Notes: generated by a model from the sequence alone, not told the origin. A DNA stretch of 63,951 nt from Spirochaetaceae bacterium bin103 (GCA_002238925.1 MPNH01000027.1:1-63951), one strand, 5' to 3'. Numbered from the stretch's first letter, positions 15,833 to 26,398 are shown. Program-made: numbers and translations.

Positions 15833-17910
15833 GTGGCCGAACCGGGCGTCCAGGTTTCCCGGCAGGAACTGCTTGAGGCAGGTGTCGGCGCCGAACGCGC
15901 GGCGCGGCTGGTGGAGCGAGCCGGCGAACTGCTGGCGGGCGGCTCCCCGTCCGGCGACCGCAGCGCGGCGGAACACTGCTGGAGCGAACTGTCGCGCTCG
16001 CTGCTAACCCCCGAGGTTCCGTTCGACGCGCACCGCCTGCTCCACGAGCGTATCTTCAGCGACCGCGATCCCGCGGCGGGGCCGGCGCCGGCCTGGCTGC
16101 CGTCGGCCGCGGAGATCCAAGCCAGCAACCTGCAGGCGATGATGCGCGCGCGCGGCTGCGCCACCTACCGGGAACTGTTCGACTGGTCGGTGGCCAACCG
16201 CATGGAGTTCTGGCGCACCATGGTGGAGCGGCTGGGAATCCGGTTCGCGCAGCCTTACGCCGCCATCGCCGACCTGGAGGACCTGCGCGCCCCGCGCTGG
16301 TTCCCCGGCGCCCGCCTCAACATCGCCGAAAGCTGCTTCGCCGCGCCGCCGGAGGCGCCGGCGATCATCCACCAGCCCGAGGGCGGTTCCCTGGCGACCA
16401 TGACCGGCGCCGAGTTGCGCGGACTGGCAGGGCGGGTGGCCAACGGACTGAACGCGGCCGGTTACCGCGCCGGCGACGCCATCGCCATCTACCTGCCAAT
16501 GACCGCGGAGTCCGTGGCCATCTACCTCGGCATCGTGTTGGCCGGCTGCACGGCGGTGGGCATCGCCGACAGCTTCGCGGCCGACGAGATCCGGATCCGG
16601 CTGCGCATCACGGGCGCGCGGGCGATCTTCACCCAGGACGAGATGCTGCGCGGCGGCAAGGCGCTGCCGCTGTACGACAAGGTAATCGAGGCAGATGCAC
16701 CGGCAGCCATCGTGCTCGGCTGCGGCGGGCGGCGGGCGGCGGTGAACCGCGCCGGCGACCTGAATTGGGAGGATTTTCTGAGCGACGACGCCGCGTTCGC
16801 GCCGGTGGCGTGCGAACCGGATGCGCCCTCCAACATCCTGTTTTCTTCCGGCACCACCGGCGAGCCAAAGGCGATTCCCTGGACCCACGCCACGCCGATC
16901 AAGTGCGCGGCCGACGGCTGGCTGCACCAGGACATCCACCCCGGCGACGTGGCGGCGTGGCCTACCAGCCTGGGCTGGATGATGGGCCCGTGGTTGATCT
17001 ATGCCAGCCTGGTCAACGGCGCCGCCATGGCGCTGTTCGACGGCGCTCCCACCGGCCGGGAATTCGGGGAGTTCGTGCAGCGCGCCGGCGTCACCATGCT
17101 CGGCGTAGTGCCCAGCCTGGTGCGGGCGTGGCGGCGCTCCGGCTGCATGACGGGCCTGGACTGGAGCGCAATCCGCGCCTTCAGCTCCACCGGCGAGCCC
17201 TCCAACGCCGAGGACTACCTGTTCCTGATGGCGCTGGCGGGCTACCGCCCGGTGATCGAGTATTGCGGCGGCACCGAGATCGGCGGCGGCTACATTACCG
17301 GCACCGTGATCCAGCCGGCGGCGCCCACCGTGTGCACCACGCCGTCGTTGGGTCTCGACTTTCTGATCCTGGACGACGATGGCCGGCCGGCCGCCAACGG
17401 CGAGGTGTTCCTGCGCCCGCCGTCGATCGGGCTGTCCACCTCGCTGCTCAACCAGGACCACCACGCGGTCTACTTCGATGACGCGCCGCGGGCCGGCGGC
17501 TCGGTGCCCCTGCGCCGCCACGGCGACCAGATCGAGCAACTTGCCGGCGGCGGGTACCGGATCCATGGACGCGTCGACGACACCATGAACCTCGGCGGCA
17601 TCAAGGTGAGCTCGGTGGAGATCGAGCGGCTTCTCAACAGCGTTGTCGGGGTGGCGGAAACGGCCGCCGTGGCGGTGCAACCGCAGGCGGGCGGACCGAG
17701 CCGGCTGGTGATCTTTGCTGCCCTGTTCGAGGGCCACGAGTTCGCCGAAGGCGAGCTGCTCCGCACGCTGCAGGACGCGATCCGGCGGCGGCTGAACCCC
17801 CTGTTCAGGATCCACGAGGTGGTGCAGGTGGCGGCGCTGCCGCGCACCGCGTCCAACAAGACCATGCGCCGCGTGCTGCGCGCCAGCTACGCGGCGCCGG
17901 GAGGAACCTC

Positions 17911-17914
<4 letters not shown>
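15833..17914 (+). CDS. Acetoacetyl-CoA synthetase-like AMP-forming ligase
   Basis: A 693-residue ANL-superfamily ligase that activates a short carboxylic acid to its acyl-CoA through an acyl-adenylate. The N-terminal ACAS-type extension is followed by the phosphate-binding signature NILFSSGTTGEPKAIPWTHA, then TSLGWMMGPWL, EYCGGTEIGGGY and the hinge DDTMNLGGIKVSSVEIERLL. The catalytic C-terminal Lys lies in TASNKTMRR. The length and extension fit acetoacetyl-CoA or acetyl/propionyl-CoA synthetases. GTG start 28 bases after the decarboxylase; its stop overlaps the thiolase ATG (ATGA), so the two are translated as a coupled pair. Confidence 0.88.
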
Positions 17915-19098
<1,184 letters not shown>

Positions 19099-19182
19099 GC
19101 ACGCCCGCGGTACGGTGGATGAAGCGATGAGAACCACCTTGAACATCGCCGCCGGCGCGACCAGGATCCGTAATTCCAACGC

Positions 19183-20043
19183 CTACGACGGCGTCACGGG
19201 AATGACCGACAGGTCCTCCTCCACCTGCACCAGGGAGTGCCGCGCGTCGTGCTCGAACAGGAGCCACCACCCTTCCGCGGCGATCCGTTCCAGGTAGCGG
19301 CGGCGGGTGGCCATGGTGCGGCGCGGATCCAGGTCGATGGCGGGCACGTAGTGGGGCTTCAGGTGGAGGGCGTACGGAAACAGGTCGGCGGTGAACAGCA
19401 CGGTGCGGCCGCCGCCCGATACGGTCACCACTTGGTGGTGGTCGGTGTGGCCCGGTGCGTCGCGCAGGCGCACTCCCGGGATCACTTCCGCCTCGCCCGC
19501 AACGGTGTCGAGGACGCCGGCTGCGGCCAGCGGCTCCCAGGTCTCCGGCAGGTAGCTGGCCTGGCTGCGGCGGTCGGGGGAGCGGGCGTAGGCCAACTCC
19601 CGCTCGTGCACCAGGTAGCGCGCCGCCGGAAAGGTGGGCCGCGGGCCGGCCGCGGTGGCGCGTACCGCGCCGCCGACGTGGTCGAAGTGCAGGTGGGTCA
19701 GCACCACGTGCGTCACCGCGCCCGGCTCGATCCCGGCGGCTGCCAGCTCCGCGAGCAACGGCCACGCCGGGTCGGTAACCCCGTACAGGTGGCGGAACCT
19801 GTCGCCCGCCGCGAGGTCGCCGAGCCCGGTGTCCACCAGCACCACCGCCTCGCGCCCGGCGGCGTCAGGGCCGCGCACCAGCAGGCAGCGGGTTGCCGTC
19901 GCCACCCGGTTGCGGTCGTCCGCGGCGTAGGAGCGGCCCCAGATGGTGCGCGGCACGGTGCCGAACATCAGGCCGCCGTCGAGCCCGAACGTGACGTCCG
20001 CGCACGCCCACAACTCCAGCTCGCCGAGACCTACCGGCTGCAC
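19183..20043 (-). CDS. Metallo-beta-lactamase-fold hydrolase
   Basis: A 286-residue MBL-superfamily hydrolase, lactonase/AHL-lactonase-like in layout. The metal motif THLHFDHVGG is followed by a later His in DAPGHTDHHQVV, an Asp in FTADLFPYALHL and a final His in LFEHDARHS. It probably hydrolyses a lactone or thioester in the cytoplasm. The GTG at 20043 overlaps the stop of the NIPSNAP gene by one base (TAGTG), indicating coupling; the longer frame starting at 20142 would run deep into that gene and is unlikely. Confidence 0.85.
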   Translation of the reverse strand: MQPVGLGELELWACADVTFGLDGGLMFGTVPRTIWGRSYAADDRNRVATATRCLLVRGPDAAGREAVVLVDTGLGDLAAGDRFRHLYGVTDPAWPLLAELAAAGIEPGAVTHVVLTHLHFDHVGGAVRATAAGPRPTFPAARYLVHERELAYARSPDRRSQASYLPETWEPLAAAGVLDTVAGEAEVIPGVRLRDAPGHTDHHQVVTVSGGGRTVLFTADLFPYALHLKPHYVPAIDLDPRRTMATRRRYLERIAAEGWWLLFEHDARHSLVQVEEDLSVIPVTPS

Positions 20044-20366
20044 TACTGGAGCACCGACTTCGGTGTCGGCGTAAGCCGCGTCACTTCGATCGTGGAGCGT
20101 TCGATCAGCTTTTCCACCTGCGGTGCGATCTCGTTTTTCCACTCGTCCGACTCGTACACCGCCGCGTACAGTTGCTCGCGCTGCTCCTCCGAGTCGAAGC
20201 GGCGCAGCCAGACGTAGGTCTGGTCATTGCTCTCGCCGCGGAAGCTGCCCGCGATCACCATGCCGCGCGCCACCTGCAAGGGAATGATTTCCTCTTCCAT
20301 GCAGCGCACCCACTCGTCCATCTTGCCCGGCAGTACCCGGTAGTGGCGCAGTTCGTAAAATGCCAT
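20043..20366 (-). CDS. NIPSNAP-domain protein
   Basis: A 107-residue single-domain protein of the NIPSNAP/dimeric alpha-beta-barrel class: MAFYELRHYRVLPGKMDEWV, then GSFRGESNDQTYVWLRRFDS. An excellent ribosome binding site (AGGAGG) precedes the ATG at 20366. Bacterial NIPSNAP proteins often sit next to catabolic enzymes and may bind or rearrange small ligands, but no defined reaction is known. It is coupled to the downstream MBL hydrolase, suggesting a shared substrate pathway. Confidence 0.88.
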   Translation of the reverse strand: MAFYELRHYRVLPGKMDEWVRCMEEEIIPLQVARGMVIAGSFRGESNDQTYVWLRRFDSEEQREQLYAAVYESDEWKNEIAPQVEKLIERSTIEVTRLTPTPKSVLQ

Positions 20367-20419
20367 CGGCCCCTCCTATGGGCCGCGCATGGTAGCGCGG
20401 ATCGCCCGCGCCGGCCAAC

Positions 20420-20707
20420 TTACGCGGTAGCTCTTCGAGGCTCAACGCGGGCTTCGATCTCGCGACCCACTTCGACTTCCGCACGGCGCAGCTCCCAGGT
20501 CTTCTGCAGGTTCATCCACACCTGTGGCGTCGTTCCAAAGTAGCGGGCCAGCCGTAGCGCGGTGTCGGCAGTCACGCCGCGCTGAGCGTGCAGGATCGCC
20601 GTGATGCGGTTCCCCGGCACGTGCAACGCCTTCGCCAAGGCATTCGCAGAGATACCGAGTACTTCCATTTCCTCCCGCAGTATCTCTCCCGGATGGACCG
20701 GTCTCAT
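20420..20707 (-). CDS. higA: HigA-type antitoxin without a HigB partner
   Basis: A 95-residue HTH_XRE protein of the HigA/VapA group: MRPVHPGEILREEMEVLGIS, then ANALAKALHV...NRITAILHAQRGVTADTALR and FGTTPQVWMNLQ. This family normally represses its own operon and neutralises a HigB ribosome-dependent mRNase encoded just upstream. Here the upstream DNA is the divergent PhyH gene, only 72 bases away, so no HigB is present. It is an orphan antitoxin or has become a regulator of its neighbours. The start at 20707 matches the family's usual MRPxHPGE opening. Confidence 0.87.
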   Translation of the reverse strand: MRPVHPGEILREEMEVLGISANALAKALHVPGNRITAILHAQRGVTADTALRLARYFGTTPQVWMNLQKTWELRRAEVEVGREIEARVEPRRATA

Positions 20708-20779
20708 GCCGCTGGGGCTGTTTCCCGGAGAACGCGGTCCTGGCGAGGCGTTCGTCGAATCGGTTACGGTAGCGGCGTG

Positions 20780-21745
20780 ATGAGAGTGCGGATGAGCGGG
20801 CGCAGCTTTGCGTTTCCGGGCGACTATGTGGGCGAGCTGGCCGATTGCGGCGCCGACCCGCACGACCCGGGCGCCGTGCAGGCGCTGCAGGTTGCCATGC
20901 AGCGGGACGGTTACCTGCTGCTGCGCGGGTTCGCCGACCGCGAGGCGGTGCTGGCCACCCGCCGCATCCTGCTGCAGCAGATGGCGAACGACGGCTGGCT
21001 GGCGCCGGATGACGAGCCGGACGCCGGGCGCAGCAATCCCGAACGCCGCGGCGCCCCCGCCGTGGACTCCGAGCAGCCCGCCATCGCGGGCTTCTACCGG
21101 GAACAGCCCTTCCTGCCGTTCTTCGCGCGCTACTTCGGCGAGGCGGCGATGATCTACCCGAAGATCCTCACCCGCGTGAAGAACACCGGCGGACGCACCG
21201 GCGTGCATTTCGACAACGTCTACATCGGACGCGGCTCGCCGCGCCTACTGAGCTGCTGGATGCCGTGGGGCGACGTCAGCGCCGACCAGGGTGCGTTGGC
21301 GATCTGCTCCGGCTCGCACGACCTGGCCAGCTTCGCGCGCCTGCGCGACACTTACGGACGCCACGACCCCGACCGCGAATTCATCCAGGGCGCCGACAAC
21401 GCCGCCGGCCACTTCTCGTTCCACCTGCACGAGGTCACCGAGCGATTCGGCGGACGCTGGCTCACCGCCGACTTCCGCGCCGGCGACGTGCTGATCTTTC
21501 CGCCGTTCACCATGCACTGCGCGCTGGACAACACCACCGACCGGTTCCGCATCAGCTCCGATACCCGCTTCCAGCCGGCCGCCGATGCCACCGACGCGCG
21601 CTTCATGACCAACCTCGAGCCGCGCGAGGCGCTACGACACCGCTACCGGGTCGCCGACGGCGAGGTGAACGCGATCACCATGGACGAAGCGCGCGCCAAA
21701 TGGGGCCTTGAGGATACCCGGCACGGGCTGAGCGGGGCGGGCTGA
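20780..21745 (+). CDS. Phytanoyl-CoA dioxygenase (PhyH) family oxygenase
   Basis: About 321 residues of the Fe(II)/2-oxoglutarate PhyH family. The metal triad is His143-x-Asp145 (TGVHFDNVYIGR) and a distal His in PPFTMHCALDN, with 2-oxoglutarate-binding Arg in RFRISSDTR. MQRDGYLLLRGFADREAV and GALAICSGSHDLASF are typical family segments. It hydroxylates an aliphatic or sugar-like substrate. The start could be GTG 20777, ATG 20780 or ATG 20792. It is divergent from the orphan HigA, and 38 bases separate it from the Gfo/Idh gene downstream, so the two may form an operon. Confidence 0.86.
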   Translation: MRVRMSGRSFAFPGDYVGELADCGADPHDPGAVQALQVAMQRDGYLLLRGFADREAVLATRRILLQQMANDGWLAPDDEPDAGRSNPERRGAPAVDSEQPAIAGFYREQPFLPFFARYFGEAAMIYPKILTRVKNTGGRTGVHFDNVYIGRGSPRLLSCWMPWGDVSADQGALAICSGSHDLASFARLRDTYGRHDPDREFIQGADNAAGHFSFHLHEVTERFGGRWLTADFRAGDVLIFPPFTMHCALDNTTDRFRISSDTRFQPAADATDARFMTNLEPREALRHRYRVADGEVNAITMDEARAKWGLEDTRHGLSGAG

Positions 21746-21783
21746 TCGAAGGCGGGCGAATCGGATAGGCTGCCGCACGACAA

Positions 21784-22791
21784 ATGCGAGTGAAACCATT
21801 CATTGTCGGCAGCGGCATGTCGGGCAAGGCGATCGCCAAGGCCCTGGCCGTGATCGACATCGTCGACCCCGATATTACCGTGGAGGCGCCTACCCAGTTG
21901 CGCCGCGGCCAACCGCTGGACGGCCTCATCGAAGCGCACGAACAGCCGGTGCTGTGCATTTGCAACCCGCACGGCCTGCACGCCCGCTACGTAATCGAAG
22001 CGCAGCGCGCCGGCTTCCGCGCCATCATCCTGGACAAGCCGCCGTGCGTGAACCTGGATGAACTGGCCGCCCTGCGCCGCCTGGCCGCCGAGTGCGGCGA
22101 CCAACTGGCCGTGGCCGTGCTGCACGGCTACCGGCAGATGTGGGGGCCGCAACAGATGCGGGCGATGATCGCCGGCGGCGAGCTGGGCGACCTGATCGCC
22201 ATCGAGGGCACCTACTGGCAGTCGTCGGCCGCCGAGCTGGCGGTTGCCACGGAGCCGCGGCCCGACAAGGCGTGGAAGAGCGACGTCGCGCTCGGCGGTC
22301 CCACCGACACCTGTGTCGACCTGGGCACCCACTGGGTCGACCTGATGATGTTCCTGGCCGGCGGGCGGCCGGAGTCGGCACGCACCTGGCTGTCGCACGT
22401 CAACGCCCCGGCGCCGAACCGCGACACCCACGTGCAGGTCTACCTGCAGTTCCCGGCGTGCCGGTCGCTCGGGTCGGCCTCCAAGACCGTGCACGGCGCC
22501 AACCACCTGGACGTGTCGGCGCTGGGCAGCCAACGGGCGGTACACTGGTCGTTCAACAACCCCGATGAACTGCGGGTGGGGCGCGGCAACCAGGTAACCT
22601 GCATGCACCGCACCGCCGGGCGCTATGGCTCGCAGCAGCCGCCCTACCACGGCACCGGCTGGCTGGAGGGCTACACCGAGGTCTCGCACTGCTTCCTGCA
22701 GCGCCTTGCCGGCCGCGACGCCCCCGAGCACCCCACGCTGACCGAAGCGCTCGACGTAATGGAAATGCTGCTCACCGCCGAGCCGCTGTAG
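21784..22791 (+). CDS. Gfo/Idh/MocA-family oxidoreductase
   Basis: A 335-residue NAD(P)-dependent dehydrogenase. The N-terminal Rossmann fold (MRVKPFIVGSGMSGKAIAKA) lacks the usual GxGxxG spacing but keeps GSGMSG. The cofactor/catalytic Lys lies in ILDKPPCVNL, a DKP variant of the common EKP motif. The C-terminal domain carries DLGTHWVDLMMF with the catalytic His region. It probably oxidises a sugar, inositol or derivative. It follows the PhyH oxygenase on the same strand. Confidence 0.85.
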   Translation: MRVKPFIVGSGMSGKAIAKALAVIDIVDPDITVEAPTQLRRGQPLDGLIEAHEQPVLCICNPHGLHARYVIEAQRAGFRAIILDKPPCVNLDELAALRRLAAECGDQLAVAVLHGYRQMWGPQQMRAMIAGGELGDLIAIEGTYWQSSAAELAVATEPRPDKAWKSDVALGGPTDTCVDLGTHWVDLMMFLAGGRPESARTWLSHVNAPAPNRDTHVQVYLQFPACRSLGSASKTVHGANHLDVSALGSQRAVHWSFNNPDELRVGRGNQVTCMHRTAGRYGSQQPPYHGTGWLEGYTEVSHCFLQRLAGRDAPEHPTLTEALDVMEMLLTAEPL

Positions 22792-22828
22792 CAGCGCTGT
22801 AGCAGCAGACAGCCGGCCTGGTCCCGCG

Positions 22829-23848
22829 CTACGCGGCATCCTCCGCTGCTTGGCCGCGCATCCGTTGTGCGCGGGCGCGCATGCGGCGGTGGGCTTGTTC
22901 GGAGCCGTCGTGGAAGCTGCCGAACCAGCGGTCGATCGGCACCGTCCCGTCACCGCCGTAGTTGCATTCGAAGTAGCGGTGATGCAGGTAGTGGAAGTAG
23001 TTGGGGTTGCGGACCGTCTTGCCCGCCTTGCCGAACTCCAACTCGTCGAAGCCGGAGTGGCCCGGCGCCGGCGACAGTCCCGCGTGCATCAGGTGCATGA
23101 CGGCGTGCAGGGGATGCGACGGGATGATCCAGTGCAGGAACACCCCGGTGAAGTAGATCAGGTGCTCGATCGGGTGCATCGACAGCCCTGACCAGGGGCC
23201 GATGTTGACGTTCTTGTGGTGCAGGTAGTGGGCCGCCTTGTACAGCGGCTTCCAGTGAGTGAGCCGGTGCGCCCAGTAGAAGTGCACCTCGCGCATCAGG
23301 GGGACGGCCACGAGCAGCAGGACGAAGTAGACCGGGTTGGTGCGGAAGTCGACGTACGGCAGGTGGCCGTTGGCGTACATCCACATCGTCAGCGCCTCGA
23401 ACAGCGACCAGATGCCGACGCCGCTGACCAGGGTCCAGAACACGTTGTCGCGCGTCTGGTTGCCGAACAGGAACCGGCGGTTGCGGGTGCTGAGCCAGCG
23501 CTCGTTGTACTTGTAGTGCGTGCCCTGCGCCCGCTTGATGTACAGCCGCAGGTGCCAGGCGCCGAACCACAGGAGCACGATCCCTGCGTTGCGCAGGTAG
23601 ATGCCGATCATCCAGCCCGGCTCGAAACGCGCCATGCGCTCCAGCTCCGGGGTCAGGAACAGCCAGGCCACCACGCTCACCGCGATGAAGAATGCATTGA
23701 ACGGATACAGGTAGCCGGGGAATCCGAACAGCCACTTCAGAAACGCCTTCGGCCGCGGCGGCCACACGAACACCGCCGGTGTCTGGATCAACTCCGCGGG
23801 CTGCCACTCACCGCGTGCATCGCGCGCCCCAAGATCCGCTTCCGCCAC
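22829..23848 (-). CDS. Fatty acid hydroxylase/sterol desaturase-family membrane protein
   Basis: A 339-residue di-iron membrane oxygenase. Four or more transmembrane helices are interspersed with the histidine clusters HFYWAHRLTH, HYLHHKN, a central HPIEH and a terminal HYLHHRYFECNYGG. The family inserts hydroxyl groups or double bonds into sterols, carotenoids or lipid chains at the membrane. GGGAGG seven to twelve bases upstream selects the GTG at 23848 over the longer frame. There is no obvious operon partner; the enolase-superfamily gene upstream is separated by 136 bases. Confidence 0.86.
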   Translation of the reverse strand: MAEADLGARDARGEWQPAELIQTPAVFVWPPRPKAFLKWLFGFPGYLYPFNAFFIAVSVVAWLFLTPELERMARFEPGWMIGIYLRNAGIVLLWFGAWHLRLYIKRAQGTHYKYNERWLSTRNRRFLFGNQTRDNVFWTLVSGVGIWSLFEALTMWMYANGHLPYVDFRTNPVYFVLLLVAVPLMREVHFYWAHRLTHWKPLYKAAHYLHHKNVNIGPWSGLSMHPIEHLIYFTGVFLHWIIPSHPLHAVMHLMHAGLSPAPGHSGFDELEFGKAGKTVRNPNYFHYLHHRYFECNYGGDGTVPIDRWFGSFHDGSEQAHRRMRARAQRMRGQAAEDAA

Positions 23849-23984
23849 TGCTGTCACCTCCCGGATGGCGTGCGGCCCGCCGTCCTGGCAAGGGCCGAGA
23901 GCCCACCCTGCCCTCCTTTCTGGCACAGAACCTCTCTCCGCGCAAGGAGGCGGGAGCAACTCCGGCAGCTCCCGCAGACGGCCC

Positions 23985-25247
23985 CTACCGGGTGCCGCCG
24001 ACGACCGGACGGACCATGGTCTGCTTGTGCAACCGGTCGAACTCGTCGCTGCCGTCGTCCTCGACCAGTTCCGTGAACACGCCGCCCTCGTATGCCGGCT
24101 GGTTGCCGGCGGCGAAGTAGTTCCACATCGACGATCCGGGCAGCGCTTGCGCTGCGAAGTGCACCGTGAGCCCCGACTCCCGCAGGTAGCGGATCAACCG
24201 GCGCGGCAGCTCCAGGTCGGCCTCGTCGACGCGGTAGCGGTCGAGCGCCGCCTCGTCCACGTCCACCCCCAGCCCGGGGGCGCCGGGCACCGCCATGTAG
24301 CCGCCGGTGACCGGGATGCGCGCGCTGAGCAGGTTGTGCTCGTACAGCTCGTGCACGGTGACCGCCGGCCAGCGCGCCGCTGCCAGTACCGCGCCCAGGT
24401 GCAGGCACAGGCTGGCGGTCAGCCCGGTGCCCACCATCTGCAGGAAGATCGGCATGCGCGCCGCGCCCGCGAAGTGACCCGACCGGACGGTTGCGGCAAG
24501 GCCGCCGCCGGCCACCCAGCCGTCGCAGTACTCGCTGCGCCCCACCCCCTGGCGCGCCTCGTCGTAGTGGTGGGCGATAGGCGTACGCAAGCCCGCGCGC
24601 AGACGCCGGTTGCCGTCGACATCGTCGGCCGGGATAGGCCCCTCCCAGATCTTGATCTTCGGGAACTCTGCCTCCAGCGCCGTCAGCACCGGCAGCGCGG
24701 TGGGCGCGTCGAGCAGGAAGTCGTTCCAGTCGGCGTCGATCGCGAACCACGGCGGCGTGGCCTCCGATATGCGCGCCATCGTCTCGTGCACGTCCCACCA
24801 GGGCCGCGTCTTGATCTTCATGCAGGTGTAGCCCAGGCGCACCGCCTCGCGCGCCTCCGCCTCGTACTTGTCCGGCGCCATGTCGTGATCCCAGAACGAC
24901 ACCGGGCAGTGGCTGCGCACCTGGGCGCCGAGCAGGCGGTGCGCCGGTACGCCGGCCAGCCTGCCGGCCAGGTCCAGCACCGCCATCTGCAACCCCGCAC
25001 CCAGGCTGTCGTCCCAGTACAGCTCGAACGGCGAACGCCCGATCACCCGCTCGTCGACGTCGGCGCGGCCCCAGGTGTAGTTCTGGATCGTCTCGCCCCA
25101 GCCGGACACGCCCGACTTGCTGGTCACGCGGATCACCTCCACCTCCGACCAGGTGTGGATGCCGGCGCGCTCCATCTCGACGCGGATGCGTTCCACCATA
25201 GGCACCCAATGGCGGGTGCGCTCCACCGAAGCGATCCTGGCGTCCAT
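23985..25247 (-). CDS. Mandelate racemase/muconate lactonizing-like protein with altered metal site
   Basis: A 420-residue enolase-superfamily protein. The capping domain is followed by the barrel with the KxK base pair (Lys144, Lys146 in TCMKIKTRPWW), the first metal ligand Asp171 in FAIDADWND and Glu202 in KIWEGPI. At the position of the third carboxylate ligand the sequence reads TPIAHHYDEA, with two His (226-227) instead of the usual Glu. The late barrel His/Asp dyad is also not evident. The protein may use a different metal geometry or be a specialised dehydratase. No neighbour fixes a substrate. Confidence 0.8.
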   Translation of the reverse strand: MDARIASVERTRHWVPMVERIRVEMERAGIHTWSEVEVIRVTSKSGVSGWGETIQNYTWGRADVDERVIGRSPFELYWDDSLGAGLQMAVLDLAGRLAGVPAHRLLGAQVRSHCPVSFWDHDMAPDKYEAEAREAVRLGYTCMKIKTRPWWDVHETMARISEATPPWFAIDADWNDFLLDAPTALPVLTALEAEFPKIKIWEGPIPADDVDGNRRLRAGLRTPIAHHYDEARQGVGRSEYCDGWVAGGGLAATVRSGHFAGAARMPIFLQMVGTGLTASLCLHLGAVLAAARWPAVTVHELYEHNLLSARIPVTGGYMAVPGAPGLGVDVDEAALDRYRVDEADLELPRRLIRYLRESGLTVHFAAQALPGSSMWNYFAAGNQPAYEGGVFTELVEDDGSDEFDRLHKQTMVRPVVGGTR

Positions 25248-25479
25248 CAGTTTCCCCCTCCGACCCCCGCTACCGTATCACACTCGACGCGCGACGATGC
25301 GTTGCGGTATCGCGATATCGCGGAAGCGACGGTACCCGCAGACGTTGTCATAGTTGTCGTGCCAGCGCGTTCACCAGCCAGGGCCGGCCGCGCGTTTGCG
25401 TCTGCACGCTTCCCGCGCCTCCGGAGCGAACGCCTGACCGGTCGCCTCGGTGTGCTGGCTCCGCAGCTTCAAACTCAAC

Positions 25480-25700
25480 CGCCGCGGCGTGTCTGCGCGC
25501 TACGCCTCGCTCGCCCCGCTCGTCGCCCCATCCGCGAAGCGCAGCCACTCGAACGGCCATGCAGCCGCTCACCCTGTATGCGTACGAGGTCGATGCCGAG
25601 CCGGTCGTCGATGCCCTGGACCAACAGCAGCGCCGGGCGTTGGGGCGACGGAGTCCGATCTCGCGTGTCCGGCGTGGGAAGCGTACTGCCGCCCCTCGCG
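25480..25700 (+). pseudogene. Frame-shattered RES-domain toxin remnant
   Basis: Three consecutive pieces in alternating frames match the RES (NAD-degrading toxin) fold: RRGVSARYASLAPLVA, then MQPLTLYAYEVDAEPVVDAL ending in DQQQRRALG, then ATESDLACPAWEAYC in the first frame again. RES toxins pair with Xre/MbcA-type antitoxins. At least two frameshifts make it inactive, and no start or stop is convincing. It faces the BrnT/HTH pair. I assigned it by resemblance to the RES pattern, without a search. Confidence 0.45.
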
Positions 25701-25749
25701 GCTCAGCATTAGGGCGGTTCAGGAGCTGTCGGATTGCGACGGAACGCTC

Positions 25750-26049
25750 TCATGCCACCGACTCGGCGTTCTCGCGGATGATTCGCGGGTGCCGGGCGGC
25801 GATACGCAGGAGAGCTAGCGCCGGACCTTCAGGACGGCGGCGGTCCTGTTCCCAATTGCGCAAGGTGTGAACGCTGATACCGACCGCGGCTGCAAACTGG
25901 ACCTGGGTAAGTCCGACAAACCCGCGTAGAGCCACCACGTCCGAGCCGGACTCGAACCGGCCCCGCATGAGGCGTCCGCGAACACTTGCCGGAATCGCGC
26001 TCGCGAACTGGCTTTCCGTGAGCTCCACGGCTTCATCTACGGATTTCAT
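25750..26049 (-). CDS. HTH_XRE antitoxin paired with BrnT-like toxin
   Basis: A 99-residue protein with a C-terminal Xre-type HTH: LTQVQFAAAVGISVHTLRNW then EQDRRRPEGPALALLRIA. The N-terminal half (ESQFASAIPASVRGRLMRGR) is the part that usually contacts the toxin. Its start overlaps the BrnT stop by four bases (ATGA), so the order is toxin then antitoxin, as in HigBA and BrnTA loci. It should repress the shared promoter at 26343-26372. The partner is BrnT-like but this antitoxin is Xre-like rather than the RHH BrnA, an exchange seen in some hybrid modules. Confidence 0.88.
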   Translation of the reverse strand: MKSVDEAVELTESQFASAIPASVRGRLMRGRFESGSDVVALRGFVGLTQVQFAAAVGISVHTLRNWEQDRRRPEGPALALLRIAARHPRIIRENAESVA

Positions 26050-26336
26050 AAGTATTGATCCAAGTACCCTTCGTACAGTCTCGTTTCGCGTGGCGTCGCC
26101 GGGCGAGCGCTGATAATCCGGACCGTGTCTTCATCTCGCGCAGTCCATACGATGACAACAACGCCACGTGACAGAGGGCCGACCGCAATGAACCGGTCTT
26201 CCTGTTCAGAATGCTCCCAATCGAACATCTCAAGGTAGTCTGTCCCGGAAAGAAAGAGATCCTGCGCCTGCTCGAAGCTGATGCCATGCTTGCTGTGGTT
26301 CTGAAGGTTCTTGGTTTCATCCCACTCAACCTTCAC
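26046..26336 (-). CDS. BrnT-family ribonuclease toxin
   Basis: A 96-residue DUF497/BrnT protein: VKVEWDETKNLQNHSKHGIS, FEQAQDLF, RFIAVGPLSRGVVVIVWTAR and RIISARPATPRETRLYE. BrnT is a RelE-fold mRNA-cleaving toxin that halts translation. The conserved WD...K..K.HGI opening and late Arg/Ser/Arg catalytic set are present, so it looks functional. The start is GTG 26336 (or TTG 26339). The promoter sits so close that the transcript should begin at or next to the start codon. It is co-expressed with the HTH antitoxin. Confidence 0.9.
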   Translation of the reverse strand: MKVEWDETKNLQNHSKHGISFEQAQDLFLSGTDYLEMFDWEHSEQEDRFIAVGPLSRGVVVIVWTARDEDTVRIISARPATPRETRLYEGYLDQYL

Positions 26337-26342
26337 CAAGCA

Positions 26343-26372
26343 ATAGTATCAGTCATTGGCGGACTACGTCAA
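26343..26372 (-). promoter_or_regulatory. Promoter of the BrnT/HTH pair, probably leaderless
   Basis: On the minus strand TTGACG (26372-26367), an 18-bp spacer and TACTAT (26348-26343). The expected start point about seven bases later coincides with the GTG at 26336. No Shine-Dalgarno is present. Confidence 0.55.
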
Positions 26373-26398
26373 CGACTTACAAGACTGAGCCGTTTTCG

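Noticed and set aside
22785..22807. Direct repeat GCTGTAGCAGC at the end of the Gfo/Idh gene
   Set aside because: Two short copies straddling a stop codon, explainable by chance in GC-rich DNA; no hairpin or array.
25248..25479. Possible gene on the minus strand (about 25348-25572)
   Set aside because: No start signal, Arg/Gly-rich translation and no conserved motif; the plus-strand RES fragments explain the region better.
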